From contig JARWIR010000005.1 in NCBI GenBank assembly GCA_029959085.1, positions 34,217,350 through 34,281,349 of the forward strand: DNA of 64,000 nt, given 5' to 3'. Shown piece by piece: positions 1 through 12,714 of this stretch. The stretch comes from Nemophila menziesii (lineage: Eukaryota; Streptophyta; Magnoliopsida; Boraginales; Hydrophyllaceae). The notes under the pieces were generated by a model. That model was not told the DNA's origin. It was given only the letters and a program-made list of their open reading frames with translations, and did not search any database. Within the stretch, counting starts at the first letter, position 1. Each line of letters opens with the position of its first letter. The translations under genes and the position numbers were made by a program.

Positions 1-1283
1 AACTAAAGATTAACCAAATGAAAATAAATAATAAAAGAGTGGACACAAATATAAGAAGTATACTCACCTAAGTTCATACATTTAATGCATCCGTTTAAGG
101 GTAAAGTGGTATTTTCTATAATAGTCGTGACTTTACAATCTCCTAACTCCCGTCAGGTTAGACTTAGGAGCTATCCTATAGTACTAAAAACCCCATCAGG
201 GCGATTATAAGCTACGTTCGCATGATTAAGTGAATTACCCAATTGGCCACGTGGTTAGTCAAGCCCGTTAGGATCAATGACGAATACCACGTGTCTGTTA
301 CCTAGTTCAGTAATTAAACCCCCCCCCCCTTCCGAATGATCACCACTACTAGTGAATAGCCTAATTAATATGACTAATTTTTTAATTCTTAGCTAAATTA
401 AAATGGTAAATAAGCGAAAGATAACAGTCAATATGAAAATACACAACTCAATTTAAATTATAAACTAATCCCCAAATTCAAATACATTAAATAAATAATC
501 TAGGGTTCATCCCATAATGTGATTCTCAAGTATGTAAACATTTAGCTCATATTTAAATTAAAAAGAGAAATAAAACTAACGAAACACATATTCCTAAATT
601 AAAGTGAAAAGAACCTAAGGGTTGGAATGATTTGGCTGGTGTTGGAGGAAGAAAGTCTTCTCTAGCTTCTGCCTCTTCACTTTCAAGTCTCATGCTCTGC
701 CTCTCTCTTTGGAAATTGGACAAATAATGAAGCGTATGTAATTTTGAGGTCTAATTAGCCTTTTATAATGTCCAAAATGGATTAGGCCCATCAATGGGCT
801 TAATTAAGTAATCAGGGATCCAAATCCGTTTTGCTAATCCCGCATCTGTTGTACACCACTTACTAAAACATGCATGAATTTTGCAACGTAAGTATAAATC
901 ACCTGATTCCACCTCTCAAATCTTGCTGACTCAGAGGCACATCTTCTTTATTTGAACCACCATGTCTGAATCTACATCGTTTGGGCTCAGTAAGGGCTAG
1001 AAGTGACGACTTTCTAGTGCCCTCCTCCTTCCTCTCGCTCTTGGACTTTAAAATTCACTTCTTCTCTTCATCTTAATGCCTCCTAGCTTCCATGTAATTT
1101 AGAACTTCACACTAAACAAGCAAATTAACACACAAAATCTCTAAAAGTAACAATAATACAAATCCTAAGGAATAAAGTGCAATATAGCAAAATATGTTTA
1201 TTAATCAACTAACTAAGTCCAATTTCTACCTAAAATGATGTTTCCTAAAGGCATTTATTTATCACAAAAAGGGAGACATCAAT
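1..1283 (-). mobile_element. Ty3/gypsy LTR-like fragment (unit D)
   Basis: A partial copy of the LTR-like unit that recurs at 2003-4813, 4837-7742 and 12715-15830. Shared landmarks are a CTCCTAACTCCCGTCAGG block (about 150), a second CGTCAGG/CGTTAGG block (about 265), a GAATGATCACCACTACTAGTGAATAGCC block (about 335), and the GGGAGACATCAA block that ends homology at about 1283. It lies closest to unit C (12715-15830), with which it shares the GTGAATAGCC wording that the other units lack. The left side is cut by the window edge. A run of ten C at about 320 is a local homopolymer. No protein is encoded. Confidence 0.6.
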
Positions 1284-2002
1284 ACCATATTGTTAAATCC
1301 ATTTTTCTTGTTATTATTGATATTGTTGGTTTTTTACCAACACTTTCAAAGAAGATGAATATCCACTTGAAGCACATCCACAAAAGCTCTACAAGAATGA
1401 GCTTGGTAGGATCAAAGATGCTAAAAAATTTCAAGTTATAATCATTTTATTCACTTACTCCTCCCATGTGTTTGAATAACTTGTTTCAAAAGTTTTAGGT
1501 TTTTTTAAATATTTTTAATAGTCTAAGGACCTCACTGCGAAATTCCTCTTAAAAACTTTCAGGGTTTCAATATTCTTTCATCAAGGTATCTTTCCATGTC
1601 TGTGCATATGTGGTTCATTGGCTTAAAACTCTTACTAAAAAAACCTTGGGGTTTAGATTTTTAGTTTGAAAATTTGTAGGGACTTTTGTGAAAAAACGGA
1701 TTTCATAAATCATAAACCAGGACCTCAATTTGTTCAAACTGACATTAATGATTTTGTAAAATATTTTTTATCTTGTGTAAATCTGGTTATCTCTTTTTCA
1801 AACTCATCAAAAACGTGTTATTTTGCTTTTTATGATACTACCTCGATTTTTGAATAATGTTTCCTCTTTGTGCTTCTTACCTTGTTCTTCTTGCTTGTTT
1901 GGCTAATCACCTATGTTTGAGAACCTATTACATAGTATACGCTTTTGGAGAAAGACCACGACCCATTCATACACTGATTTGAAAGATTTTTGTCTCCCAA
2001 GG
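1284..2002. other. Unassigned spacer between two LTR-like units
   Basis: Homology to the LTR-like units stops at 1283 and resumes at 2003. The intervening 720 bp is AT-rich and contains only short open frames of 60-70 codons with no recognisable motif. It may be internal sequence of a deleted gypsy element or a separate insertion. I see no gene in it. Confidence 0.4.
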
Positions 2003-4813
2003 TGTTTTAAAACAATGATGCAAAACCCACACACCTTGAGAGAACGAGATTAACTTTCCGCAAGTGTACAGATCGTTACAAGTAATGAAAGTAAGTGAAA
2101 TAAGTTTGTTCCTTATGAATTTAGGTTCTTATCTTTGAACTTGTACTTTATGAAAATGTAGATGATTTTAGATGTTTAAACTAAAAGACAAAAATAAAGT
2201 ATAAATTTATTTTGTTTTTAAATAATAAATAAGAATGAAATATTAAAGATTAAATTAATCTTGCAAATAAATAATATTACTAATAATAATTGAGATAATA
2301 TCTTAGGTACGCTAGTATGTACATAACCTATTGAATTGATATATTTAATTATAAAGGCGAATAGAGTTGTTACAACTAATCGGGATTCTATAATCCTTCT
2401 TACTCCCGTCAGGTAGTTTAGAAGATAGTCTTAACACCACTGGGAAACTTGGGTAAGGGGACCCTACGCAATGACCAGTGATTAAATCTAACCCTGTTGA
2501 CTAACTAGTTAAGCAATCCCGTCAGGATCACTACCGCACACTAGACTATTATGAACCGATTCAGATCCTAAACCCGTATCTAAGGTGATAGGTTACGAAC
2601 TTAGGTCAAGGTTTATAAATAACGCAGACCCAAGATATGGGAAATTTAGTGCATAAATAATAAAATAAAACTACATAGTAAAAAGCCTAGAAACATGGTT
2701 AAGTCAAGAAAGTAATAAATTTACCCTAATGGTAGTGTTTGAATGATGCATAAGTGAGGTTATGATGCTTTAGCTTTTGTTACTTCCTCCTCCCAGTCGA
2801 CTTTCTCTCTCTTTGGTCGAAAATTCTAAATGAAACTAAGAAAGGACCTGTTTCTAATGTTTAATTTTGATATGTATAGGTTAAGAAACTTTTTATGGGT
2901 CAACAGATTCTTTTAAGTGACTTAACCCAACCCAAAATTGTTTTCCTTCAAGAATGTACTGGTTTGAGCCACGGTAGCTACAACATTATTAACGTCTTTG
3001 TTTCAGCTCCTAATCACAAATCGTCAAATCCTATTCATTCCTAACTCGAAATAATAGCTTAATATTAAAGGGATCCTCCAAAATATTTGTCAATCTCGCG
3101 TGGCACCTCGAACAATTCACTTTCTAAATTTGGTCGGAAGCTCTTGTACTTTCTAAGAAACTGCTTATTTGTCCTTTAACTCTCTACTTTAGTTTTTATC
3201 TTCTTTCCACGATTTCTTATCCATTCTTTGGCATCTAATATTATCCCTGCACCTAAGATCTTCACACTTAACACACAAATACCTCTAAAAGTAACAAATC
3301 TCAAAAACTAGACAAGAAACGAGAATATATCAAATAATGGGGGAAATCCTTCAACTAAGCACAATATGACCCTAAGATGATGTCTCATGACTAGATTAGT
3401 CTATCACAAATATGGAGACATCAAGACCCCCAACTCAAAGTTTTGTCATCCTGTCAAATTAAGGAATAAGAATATTAGTAGGGAAGTCACTCTATATGTC
3501 AACTAAGTCAAGTAAGCGTTGGAAAATAAGAATGTTAATAATAATCCCAAAGCAACTACCCAGCAAGTTTCATGTAATAATATTCAGAAACTAAATTATA
3601 CATTCACATATTATACAAACAATTAACACGATATAAGTTCTGATTATATTAACTTTGCAATGCACGGATGATTGTTTTTTCTCTTAGTTTGATATGGTGA
3701 CTATAGGGATTCATCGATCCTAATACTATCTCTAATGGTCTATCTAACTACTCTATATTGGTTAAATTGTTCCTAGATCATAAAATTATGAATCATATGG
3801 TCTTTAAGGTTGTAATGTTAGCTTAGGAACGGTAAAATTGTATATTTGGATAATGTAGAGTGAGATTTCGGCTATCTTCTCACTAGCCATCAATGAATCA
3901 CCCTAATTGAGTTTACATTCAAAGATGTTCTCACTCAACCCGAATGATGCACTTAACTATCATCCTAAATAACCCAAGTATAAACCATAATGATTACATA
4001 CAATTTCCACTTTGCTGGTCCTTTTCTCATTAAATTATTTTCATATTCCTTTTTCTTTTGCAAGTTAACGATGACACTCTTTTTGTTGTGAGGTGCCATG
4101 CTACTTCTTTCATCATTTTTCTTTTCTTACCAATACTTTTCTTTCTTTATTTAGATCCCAATAAAGTGTTACAATATAAACAGTGCATCATCACATAGCA
4201 CATACAAATACAAGCTCAAAAACCCACCCATGTGTTTCTCAAAATCGTTCCCACCACCCCAAAATCAAGCTCTAAAGACGAGTGTCTTAGCATCATGATT
4301 CGAGTACGGGTCATATGGAAAAGTCTTATAATATAAGGGGTATGTATTATAATATGGCCAATAAAATGTCTTATGAAAGTCTAGATGGGGCAAGACGGAT
4401 AATAATACAATTAAAATGGTCATCAAGCTAATAGGCACAAAAGGCTTATCAAATAGCCACCGTAATCACTTTCCTAGCTATGAATTTCATTACTTTCTCA
4501 CCTCTAATGCTTTCATTAAATGGGTTTTCAACTAGCTCGGGTCTCACGTTCTACACATCACTCATTCTCGTTAATTTCAAAACTTACTTCTACCGCATTG
4601 TTTACTAATCCTTTCTTTACTATCAAGGTGTGCTTTCATGTTCATACTTTTAAGCATACGATATCACTAGTTCATAAATATACTACTTACTATCATTAAC
4701 TCACTAAATTTTATGCTTAGAGGCCATTATACACAAAATGAGATCTAATTCCACAACAATTTTTTATTTCTACCTAAAAACTAGTAAATTACATAAAATG
4801 GGAATTAGGGACA
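2003..4813 (-). mobile_element. Ty3/gypsy LTR (unit A), solo-like
   Basis: It starts with TGTTTTAAAACAATG and ends ...GGGACA, giving TG...CA ends. It aligns along its length with unit B: both have GGGTAAGGGGACCCT, CTACCGCACACTAGAC, the GGGAGACATCAAGACCCCCAACTC block (about 3415), and the TGCGGGTCATATGGA type block near 4310. Orientation is inferred from the adjoining internal regions, which read on the minus strand. Unit A has no internal region of its own and lies 23 bp from unit B. No clean target-site duplication was found. Several short open frames inside are not genes. Confidence 0.6.
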
Positions 4814-4836
4814 ATGAATCCTAGTGTCGGCTAAGG

Positions 4837-7742
4837 TGTGGTAAAAATAAGATAATAAATATGCGAATAAGCACCACAACCAAGCACGGTACTCACTACA
4901 AGTATCACAGGTCGTACGTAAGTCTTAATGATAAATAAGGATTCGTTCTCAGGGACTTAGTGTGTTATATGAATGGATTTAACTGAATAGCGTAGAAATA
5001 AATAGTTAAAGACAATAAAAGTAAATAATAATGATTGATGAAGAGATTAATAATTAACTAAATTAAACTGAAGAAAGTAAATAAAATTATGAAAGAATAA
5101 GATGAGAAAGTATAGCTCAGGTTTTGCTAGTATGCACTAATCCTTCTATGTCTTCTACTAGTTAATAAGGGTGATTAAATCTCTTAAATAAGTAGCCAGG
5201 ATTCTATATTCCTCCTAACCCCCTTCTAGGTGGACTTAAGAGGCGGCCTAACAATTACCATGGTACTTGGGTAAGGGGACCCTGCAAATAATGATCGGTG
5301 TTTAAATCTCAAACCCTAATGACTATCTAGTTAGGCAAGCCATTCCGGATCGCTACCGCACACTAGACGCTTATGTGATGTTTCAATAATTAGACACCCC
5401 TTACGGGTGACCATCTAACTACTATTAAGACTATTCTAACATGATCAAGATTAAGACATGCAATAAATCAAAGCACATTAAACAAATATATGGTTAAGAA
5501 GCTAGAATCAATTTAAAATAGTTTTCTCAAACAAACTTAGATAGATGAAAATATAATTAAAAGATTATACATATGCAAAACCCAAGCTATGGGAAAATTA
5601 GTTCATACTAGAAATAAATAAACTAAAATAAAGATACATATAGTCAACTTGCTTCTCTTGAATGATTTCTATGAAGAATAATACTAAAGGACTTATTGGG
5701 GAGGCAGGGACAATTTTACAAGGATTAAGTGTATTTATAGGTGTATAGAAGACCCTAGATCGAAATCTTGGAGTAGAATGCAAGTAATTGGACTCTTTTT
5801 CCAAATCAAATTTGTTTCCTAGAATATAGGCGATAGGATAAACATTGTTGTCTTGTTTTGGTCGTAACTCCTTCGTTATTGCTCTGATTTTCTCCTACTT
5901 TATCGAAATAACCGCGTCGAAAAGATCTACACTTTTCCTTTATATTGATCCTCCAACTTCCCATCCGATTTTGAGTTATCTTCACTTTAGTGGACGTGGC
6001 TACAGAATTTCAGATTTACTTGGCAGCTTTTCCTTTCCTATTTTATCTCTACTTCCTTTTATCTCCAATTTCCATCCATATTTTCTTTCCTCATCTCTTT
6101 AAAATTGATTTGACATCTAATTAATTTTCATATATCTTTAAAGCTTCACACTTAACCAATAAATTAAACCCAATATGCTTTAAAAAATAATAAATTATCA
6201 AATCAAGACAATAAATAGGAATTTATTAAAATACGAATAAAAATCTATAATTAAATACTCGAATACTCTTAAAATGATGTCTCCAACCTAGATTATATAT
6301 CACAAATAGGGAGACATCAAGACCCCCAACTCAAAGTTGTATCGTCCTGATACAATAAAGATAAAAACAAAGGGAAGACTCTAGATACACACCTAAGTCA
6401 ATTAAGCACAATGGGAAAGAATATAGAAAATATATACAATAAAATCAAAGCAACTACTTAGAAAATTTCATGTAATAATATTTACAAACTAGATTACATG
6501 TACACTTGTCATACTCACGATCAACACGGCTTAAATGCAAGATCAGATTAGCTTCGCAATGCACGAAGGAGAGGTTCTTCACTTAGTATACCAAGGAGGT
6601 TATATATTGTTCATCGAACTTCACTAGTATCCAAAGATCCACTTAACTACTATCTAATGGCTCAGTCAATTCTAGATCACATAGCAAAGAATCAAAAGGT
6701 ATTTAAGGTTGTAATGTTGGCTTAGCAACGGTATGATAGTATATTTGGATAATTTAGAGTGAGCTTTTGGCTCTCTCCTCACTAGCCATCAACGAATCTC
6801 CATAGAGCTTGAGTTAAACTCATAAAACGTTCTCACTCAACCCGATGATTTTGATGCACTAATCTAGCATCCCCAATAACCCAATACTAAATCATAAAGA
6901 TGTTAACATTAAAATTTCCACTTTGTCGGTCCAAATATATATTCTTTTCATATCAGTTTTTTGTTTGTATAACTATGATTCTCTATTTGATGTGAGATAT
7001 CACGCTATTTTTATCTCATATTTTCTTTTTCATAACTTTTTTTCAATACTTTTTTCATTTATTTTTACCCCGGCAAAGGGTTACAATATAATAAACCTGT
7101 GAATCATCATCAAAATATAGAACAGAGCACACTTAATAAGCTCAAAAATCCCAACCCAATAATAATCCCATAATGGTTGACCCACCATCCTAAACTCAAG
7201 CTCTAAAACAATTGTCTATGCATCGCGATTCGAGTGCGGGTCATATGGAAAAGTCCTAGAATCTAAAGGCTTATAATGTGGCTAAATAAAAATGCTTTAG
7301 AAAGGCTAGAAGGGGCTGAGAAGATATAAATATAATAAATGGACAGCAAGCTAAAAGGCAACAAAGGGCTTATCAAAGAACCGCCTTAATCACTTTCTAA
7401 ACTATGCAATTTTGTTATTCTCTTACCTTTAGCACGTTCATCAAATGGGTTTATCAACTAGCTTGGATCTTACGGCCTACACACCCCTCAAGGCGCCCTA
7501 AGATCAAATATACTTCTACCACATTGCTTACTAATCTTCTCTTTACTGTTAATGTGTGTTTCCTATTCATACTCAAAGCATACAAAATAGAACATCTCAT
7601 TAACATATTAATTTCTATCATTAACTTACTAAGATTATGCTTTCAAGATATTAAACACACTCTACATCTAATTCCCATGTATCAAAAATTGTTAATTTCT
7701 ACCAAAAACAGAAAAATCACATAAAAATGGAGATGAGAGACA
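4837..7742 (-). mobile_element. Ty3/gypsy 3' LTR (unit B)
   Basis: About 2.9 kb with TG...CA ends (TGTGGTAAAAATAAG... to ...GAGAGACA). It has strong collinear similarity to unit A and weaker similarity to unit C. On the minus strand it directly follows a purine-rich tract and the post-pol ORF remnant, which is the position of a 3' LTR. It shares with A, but not with C, the GGGTAAGGGGACCCT and CTACCGCACACTAGAC blocks, so B and C belong to different subfamilies although they flank the same internal region. Confidence 0.6.
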
Positions 7743-7765
7743 ACGAATTCCCACACCCCAACTCA
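7743..7765 (-). other. Polypurine tract of the gypsy element
   Basis: On the minus strand this reads GAGTTGGGGTGTGGGAATTCGT, immediately before the TGTC start of LTR unit B. The equivalent place next to unit C (15831-15850) reads GAGTTTGGGGTGGGGTTCGT. Purine richness next to an LTR start is the usual plus-strand priming site. The assignment rests on position and composition only. Confidence 0.45.
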
Positions 7766-7982
7766 ACAATGAGGCATGTCACCACGACTCGAAAAAGACT
7801 CTAGAAAGAAATTAAAATAAGCAAATAAAGCATATACATAAATGGTAAGGAAGAAATAGAATATACTCTTGAGGCTATTGCCTCGCATTATCGACTTCCA
7901 AGATAAGATTTACCAGATCGCGTTTTAATTGTTCAAGGAGTGTCATGATGTTCATCTGCTTAGCTTTGATTTGTGCCACATC

Positions 7983-9128
7983 TTAAGCTAAGAAAGTTTG
8001 AGCTGCTTCAACTTTATTCAATCGCTCCTCTACCTTTTCTCGCCAAATACGATCCTCTTCGCTTAATTGTGGAGGTTTCGTAACTTCTGGTCCTCTTAAA
8101 GTTGTCTTGATCCAAGTATTGTCAATATTATTACTCTTCTTATACAATAGTTTCTCTTCTTCACCCGGTAGCACATTCGCTTTTCGCACAAGACACTTGA
8201 TCATAGTAGGATATTTCAAATTAAATAACGAAGTAGGAGAGACCGAAAATCGCATCACCTCCTCAAAGATCAACTGTGCCACATCTACTTCTTCCCTCTT
8301 AAAATACAATTCAAAAAGATTGTGGTCTTATTAGTTACATCTGAAGTTTGCGTGTTTCCAAAGGAGTTTGGTGTAAGAAAATTGTGCCAAACTCTTGTAT
8401 CTGATTGAAGATATTTGTAAAGCCAAGGTGCCTTCAATTCTCCCTTATGTGATTGCACTTTTTCCTTATCTAAAACATGCTCAAAAAGTTGATTCTAATC
8501 GAAACTCTTGATATTTTCAACCGATTCTCTAAACTTACATGGTCCGACCAATTTCTTGAACTGGAAGTGGTTTCGAATCTCTTAACTATAAAAGAACTAA
8601 CTTGCCTCTAACTGGAACACGACCTTCACTATCTTGGCTAAAGAGACCTAAATAGAAATCTGAAACTAACTCTAAACATAAATTTGATCTTTGCAACATG
8701 AATGTAGACCAAACCAGTCCATCTCCCATCTCTAAGAATATCTTGTACCCACCTTCTCCAACTTCTCTTTCGAATACTCTCTCATAAGCAAAGGACAAGT
8801 CCGGTAAGTGTTTCTTTGCGGAAGCTAACAAGGCCTTCGCAGCTTCATTAATCTCGGGCATATGACTTTTGATTTGTAGAGGTTGTGGTGTCTTTCTTAT
8901 GAAAGTTGAAACCTTTTTGCTCTTTGAATTTACCACAACTAGATTTCTTCTATTCTCTTGACTTGTTTTACCCTTTATCTTTACACTAGAACTTGAACTT
9001 TTCTCAATTGATTTCCTCTCTATAGAACCCAATACCTTAATTTGATTTTTCTTCATCTCCCAAACAGTAGATAATGTTTCTGTTCTTTTTGTCGTCTCAA
9101 TTGACCTCCAACTCAAAGCTTTGAACAC
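7983..9128 (-). pseudogene. Post-pol (env-position) ORF remnant of a gypsy element
   Basis: Two minus-strand open stretches, 9128-8586 (about 180 codons) and 8309-7983 (about 108 codons), lie between the integrase tail and the 3' LTR, where Athila-type elements carry an extra ORF. The first is basic and serine-rich, then has a segment with AKALLASAKKHLPDLSFAYE. The second contains FEEVMRFSVSP and a WREKVEERLNKVEAAQ coiled-coil-like end. The style resembles the family annotated as putative plant transposon proteins, but I cannot assign a domain firmly. Stops and frameshifts between 8586 and 8309 break it. Function unknown. Confidence 0.5.
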
Positions 9129-9534
9129 TCTTGAAGTTTGTAACCCTTGATTTTAGGTTGAACAAGTGTTATTTGGGTTAGGAAAGGTGTAAGGATGATG
9201 AATCTCTATGTGGGTAGGATGAAATCTTTCTTGATTAGTATGGATCTAAGAGATTGTAGGTTAAAAGTTGGAAATTTTGGGTTTTTATTCTTGGTTCTAG
9301 GTGTTTTGATATGATTTGGGTGGTTGAATCTTCTATATAATGATGTGGGGAAGGATTTGGATGTGAATTTATGGTGATTGGGTAGTGTTTCGATGTATGG
9401 TGAAGGTTTGTAGAAGCTTTAATGGAGTTAGGAAAGCTTTGGGGAAGAAAGAGAGGCTTAAGGATTGAGAAATTTGTGCTAACCTCTCTCTTCAAACCCT
9501 TTTAACAAATTTTCTGGCAGCTGGCTGCGGTTCA

Positions 9535-9840
9535 CAGGAAGTATCGTGCGGTGTACCGCATGCGAGGGTTGACCATACTATGGGCGCGAATTGTCGACAC
9601 GGTTTAATTAATGAACTCTCGGCAATATACCTGATTTTAAAACCGTTGTCACGGTTTTTTGACCTACGGTGCACCAAAAGGGTCGTGCGGTGTACAACAC
9701 ATGTGTGTTGACCAAAAGCGTGGTCGCGAATGAAGACACGGTTTCTCCTCTTTGTCTCAACATTGGACCGGATTTGTGAACCGTTGTCACGGTTTCGGGT
9801 CTGCGGTGCACCATAACTCTCTCGCGGTGTACCGCACAGG
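9535..9840. repeat. Tandem repeats with CGGTGTACCG palindromes
   Basis: The block has a period of roughly 140 bp and at least two full units, each holding an ACCGTTGTCACGG(T) inverted motif and one or two CGGTGYACC motifs. Copies of the palindrome or its near matches lie at 9549, 9667, 9689, 9804 and 9825. It sits just after the integrase tail and before the post-pol ORF. Short open frames through it are repeat translations, not genes. The same motif recurs at 16760-17110 and in the copia LTRs. Confidence 0.6.
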
Positions 9841-10084
9841 GGTTCTGATATTCGCCAAATTTTTCGTGTTTCTTTCCCTAACTCGATTTCTTAAGTACCT
9901 ACACATCAAAAACACTAATAACTTCCTCAATACTGCAATATCTACTAAAATACACTAATCTAAACATAAATTAAAGACATGGAAACATAAAAAAATTACG
10001 GGTTGTCTCCCATATAGCAATTTTGTTTAACGTCTTTCAAAGTTAGACGCGTCACCTCTATCAAGATTTTTGTATATAGACTCC

Positions 10085-10440
10085 CTAGATATGATCAAGG
10101 CTATGAACATCTACTAATCTCCGTTTAATGCCCCTCTTGGGCCTGATTTCTATCACTTTAGCTAAAAAAACTTCCGTGATGAATGGTCCTATCCACGAAT
10201 CTTTGTGACTTCGTGGCCTATTCACGGGTTTGCGGGCTTTCCATACAAATTCATGTCCGACCCCAAACTCACTCATTGGTCTAGTATCCACAGGTTTTGT
10301 GTGGATTTCTTCTGGGACTCTGTAATGTGAAAGAATGTGGATGACGGAAACTGTGGGATATAACTTCCTTGGTTTCTTACCCCAAACATATAATGTCTCG
10401 GGTACATTTTTAGCACGAAGGGTAACTGATCCCTCTTGGA
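10085..10440 (-). pseudogene. Integrase C-terminal remnant, gypsy
   Basis: The minus-strand frame ends with GHEFVWKARKP... and WIGPFITEVFLAKVIEI. This matches the layout of the plant gypsy integrase tail (a linker, then W-x-GPF-x-V-x-K-V-F and a V-x-I strand). It is followed at about 10045-10000 by the characteristic post-pol leader, which reads GTTAAACAAAATTGC and TGGGAGACAACCCG. Upstream it is fused directly to the end of the protease region, so reverse transcriptase, RNase H and the integrase core are absent. A homologous tail occurs at 17400-17470. Confidence 0.5.
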
Positions 10441-11028
10441 AGTTGATAATTCTTTGACTTGTGGCCAAGAACAGCCTTCAAAGTATAATCGGAACATGCT
10501 TATCTGCATCATAATCAAGAATAATAAAGTCAGTAAGATGGTGATATTACTAGTTCGGACATGAACAACCTCCACTGTTCCCCGTGTCTTTTCCACTGAG
10601 CTATCTGCAAATTGTAACTTTACGGGTGATTTTTCTATCTTCTCTAGCCCAAGACTATAGAACACGGACTTTGGCATAAGATTCACACTCAAACCCACAT
10701 CACACATGGCTTTCATCTTGAGCATACCACTTATCTGAATAGGAAGATTAAAGCTTCCTGGATCTTTGAGCTTGAGTGTTAACTCCTTTTCAACTCTTCT
10801 CGAGACTTTCTCATTATGAGCCACAGTCTCTTGTCTGGCTTCTACACTCGCTTCTTTCTCTGGAATAACTTGTTGCGGTGTAAGCCCTTTCTTTGCAATC
10901 TCAAGCATTTGGTCGTTGATATTTTCTGGACTATACGCCTCTACAAATGTCTTGAGTTCAATGTCAACCTTCATATTTGTCTTTCGAATAGGTGGTGACA
11001 TTGTTTGAATAATAGGTGGCGAATCCAT
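10441..11028 (-). pseudogene. Retropepsin-like protease remnant, Athila/Tat-type gypsy
   Basis: The minus-strand frame reads LKDPGSFNLPIQISG, then KAMCDVGLSVNLMPKSVFYSLGL, then VKLQFADSS. This is the usual plant gypsy protease pattern of a PGSF strand, an active-site loop (normally DLGAS, here DVGLS) and a LQLADRS-like strand. The frame continues ADKHVPIIL, meets a stop, and resumes in another frame as RLFLATS and INFQEGSVTLR, so a frameshift near 10470-10500 breaks it. Protease would cleave Gag-Pol in an active element. The gene is dead here. Confidence 0.65.
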
Positions 11029-12650
11029 TTACTCTTCTTTTTTTTCTTGCACAGTAGGTGCAACTTCTTCTTTTTGCTCTTTTGAGGCTTCCTCCTCTTT
11101 TTCTTTAGCTCTAGTAGCTTGTAGCTCAATAACTGATCTAATATCTTCTTGCATATCTCTCAGAAGGTCTATAAACTCGGATCTTTCGAATGATTTTGAA
11201 TCTTCAGAGAAGTCAGAGTCTTCGGGGCTAGACTTCGTTGGTTCTTCTTCAATTTGTGGAGCTTCCACGACAATTTCTGCAGCATGTGGCACTTCCTCTT
11301 TCTCTTTTTTTTTCAAGGCAAATAGCCTTACAAGCTTCGAATCCATCATTTGCATCACCTCTTTCAATGGCTTTAAATTATCTTTCTTCCACAATATTTG
11401 TTAACACTTTGCTCAATTGCTCTACTTGTGTACCTAAGATTTGAATTGAAGCCTCTTGTTCTCTTAACTTCTCATTTTGTGTATGAATATTACTCGTCAT
11501 AAGATCCATGAATTTAATTGCTTATCTCCCACCACTCCTTCTTCTGGATGTTGTGGTAAAGCCTTCCGAGCTAAAGTATCAGTATAAGCGTCATTGGTAG
11601 GTTGTTGTGGAGGAGCGTCTATTCAAATTATGATTTCCTTGATAGGGATTCTGACCTCTTGGTTGGTAAGAGTTATTTTGGGGACGAGGTTGATAGTTAC
11701 CTTGATTAGCGGCCCCATGTGGATTTGAATACTACATACCTGGATGATTTTTGTTACCAAATTGGTAATTCCCTCAGTTGGATATGAAATAAACAGATGC
11801 CGGATTTCCTTCACACTCTTCCCATGTATGATTCGGTACCTCACACTGTGGACAACCTTGTGCTTCTTGCACTACATTAGTTGCTGCTATGACGTCTTTG
11901 CATCTCAAGTTTAATCTCTTTGACTTGATTTTCTAAAGCTGTTAATTGAACTGAATTAGCAGTCTCTGCATCTAATCGAAGCGTACCTCTGGTATTTGTA
12001 ATAGGAGCTCGCGAAAGTGGCGAACTCCTTTCAGTTTCTATAATATGGTCCATAACTTAAGCGGCTTCTATAGGATCCATGGACACAAATCCTCCTCTTC
12101 CAAGATTATCTACCCTCAATCTACTTTCTCCATTAATACCTTGATAAAACATCACTAACTGTAAAGATGGGGTGTAACCGTGAAGCGGACATCTAGCTAA
12201 CTTCTGTTGAAACCTTGTTTATGTGTCTCCTACTTCTTCTCCATTCTCTTGGAAAAACTTAGAAAGCTCCATCTGATCTTTCAGTCTCATACTCTCTGGA
12301 TAAAAACCGTTAATGAATGCGGCTTGAAGTTCTGCCCAAGTATTAAGTGTACCTGGTTGTTGTCTATCTAGCCAATTACCAGCTTTGCCAGTCCAAAAGA
12401 ACAAAAACATGTGACAATACAGTTGCTCGCATGTAATGTCAGGAGTAATCTAGGCATCACAAATCTGCATGAACTTCTGAATCGCTCTTACCAGGTCTTG
12501 AATTGTTGCACCACTATAGAGTCCAAAGCTTGTAAATTGACTGAGCATACCAGGATCGGGCCTGAACTTTATGTTTTGGATCTCTGGAGGATGATAACCT
12601 AAAGGTTGATCTCGAAAAAGTGCTCCTAAGCCTGGGAGATCTTGTTCATG
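11029..12650 (-). pseudogene. Gag remnant, Athila/Tat-type gypsy
   Basis: Read on the minus strand from about 12640: PPEIQNIKFRPDPGMLSQF, then the capsid-like core at 12410-12219 with WTGKAGNWLDRQQPG..TWAELQAAFINGFYP and MELSKFFQ. A CCHC zinc knuckle CPQCEVPNHTWEEC (C-x2-C-x4-H-x4-C) follows at about 11862-11821, and then MTSNIHTQNEKLREQEASIQILGTQVEQLSK (about 11510-11400), the coiled-coil segment typical of these Gags. An acidic linker at 11394-11029 leads to protease. Several in-frame stops and frame changes break the reading frame. It begins only about 65 bp from LTR unit C, leaving little room for a primer-binding site and leader; I see no canonical primer-binding site. Confidence 0.65.
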
Positions 12651-12714
12651 ACGTATATTGTTTCTTTTTATCTCCTACTGGTGGTACTCGAGGAACAAGT
12701 GGTGGGTCCTAGGG

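Noticed and set aside
8107..8334. 75-codon plus-strand frame in the gypsy post-pol region
   Set aside because: Antisense shadow of the minus-strand ORF that continues the element's gene order.
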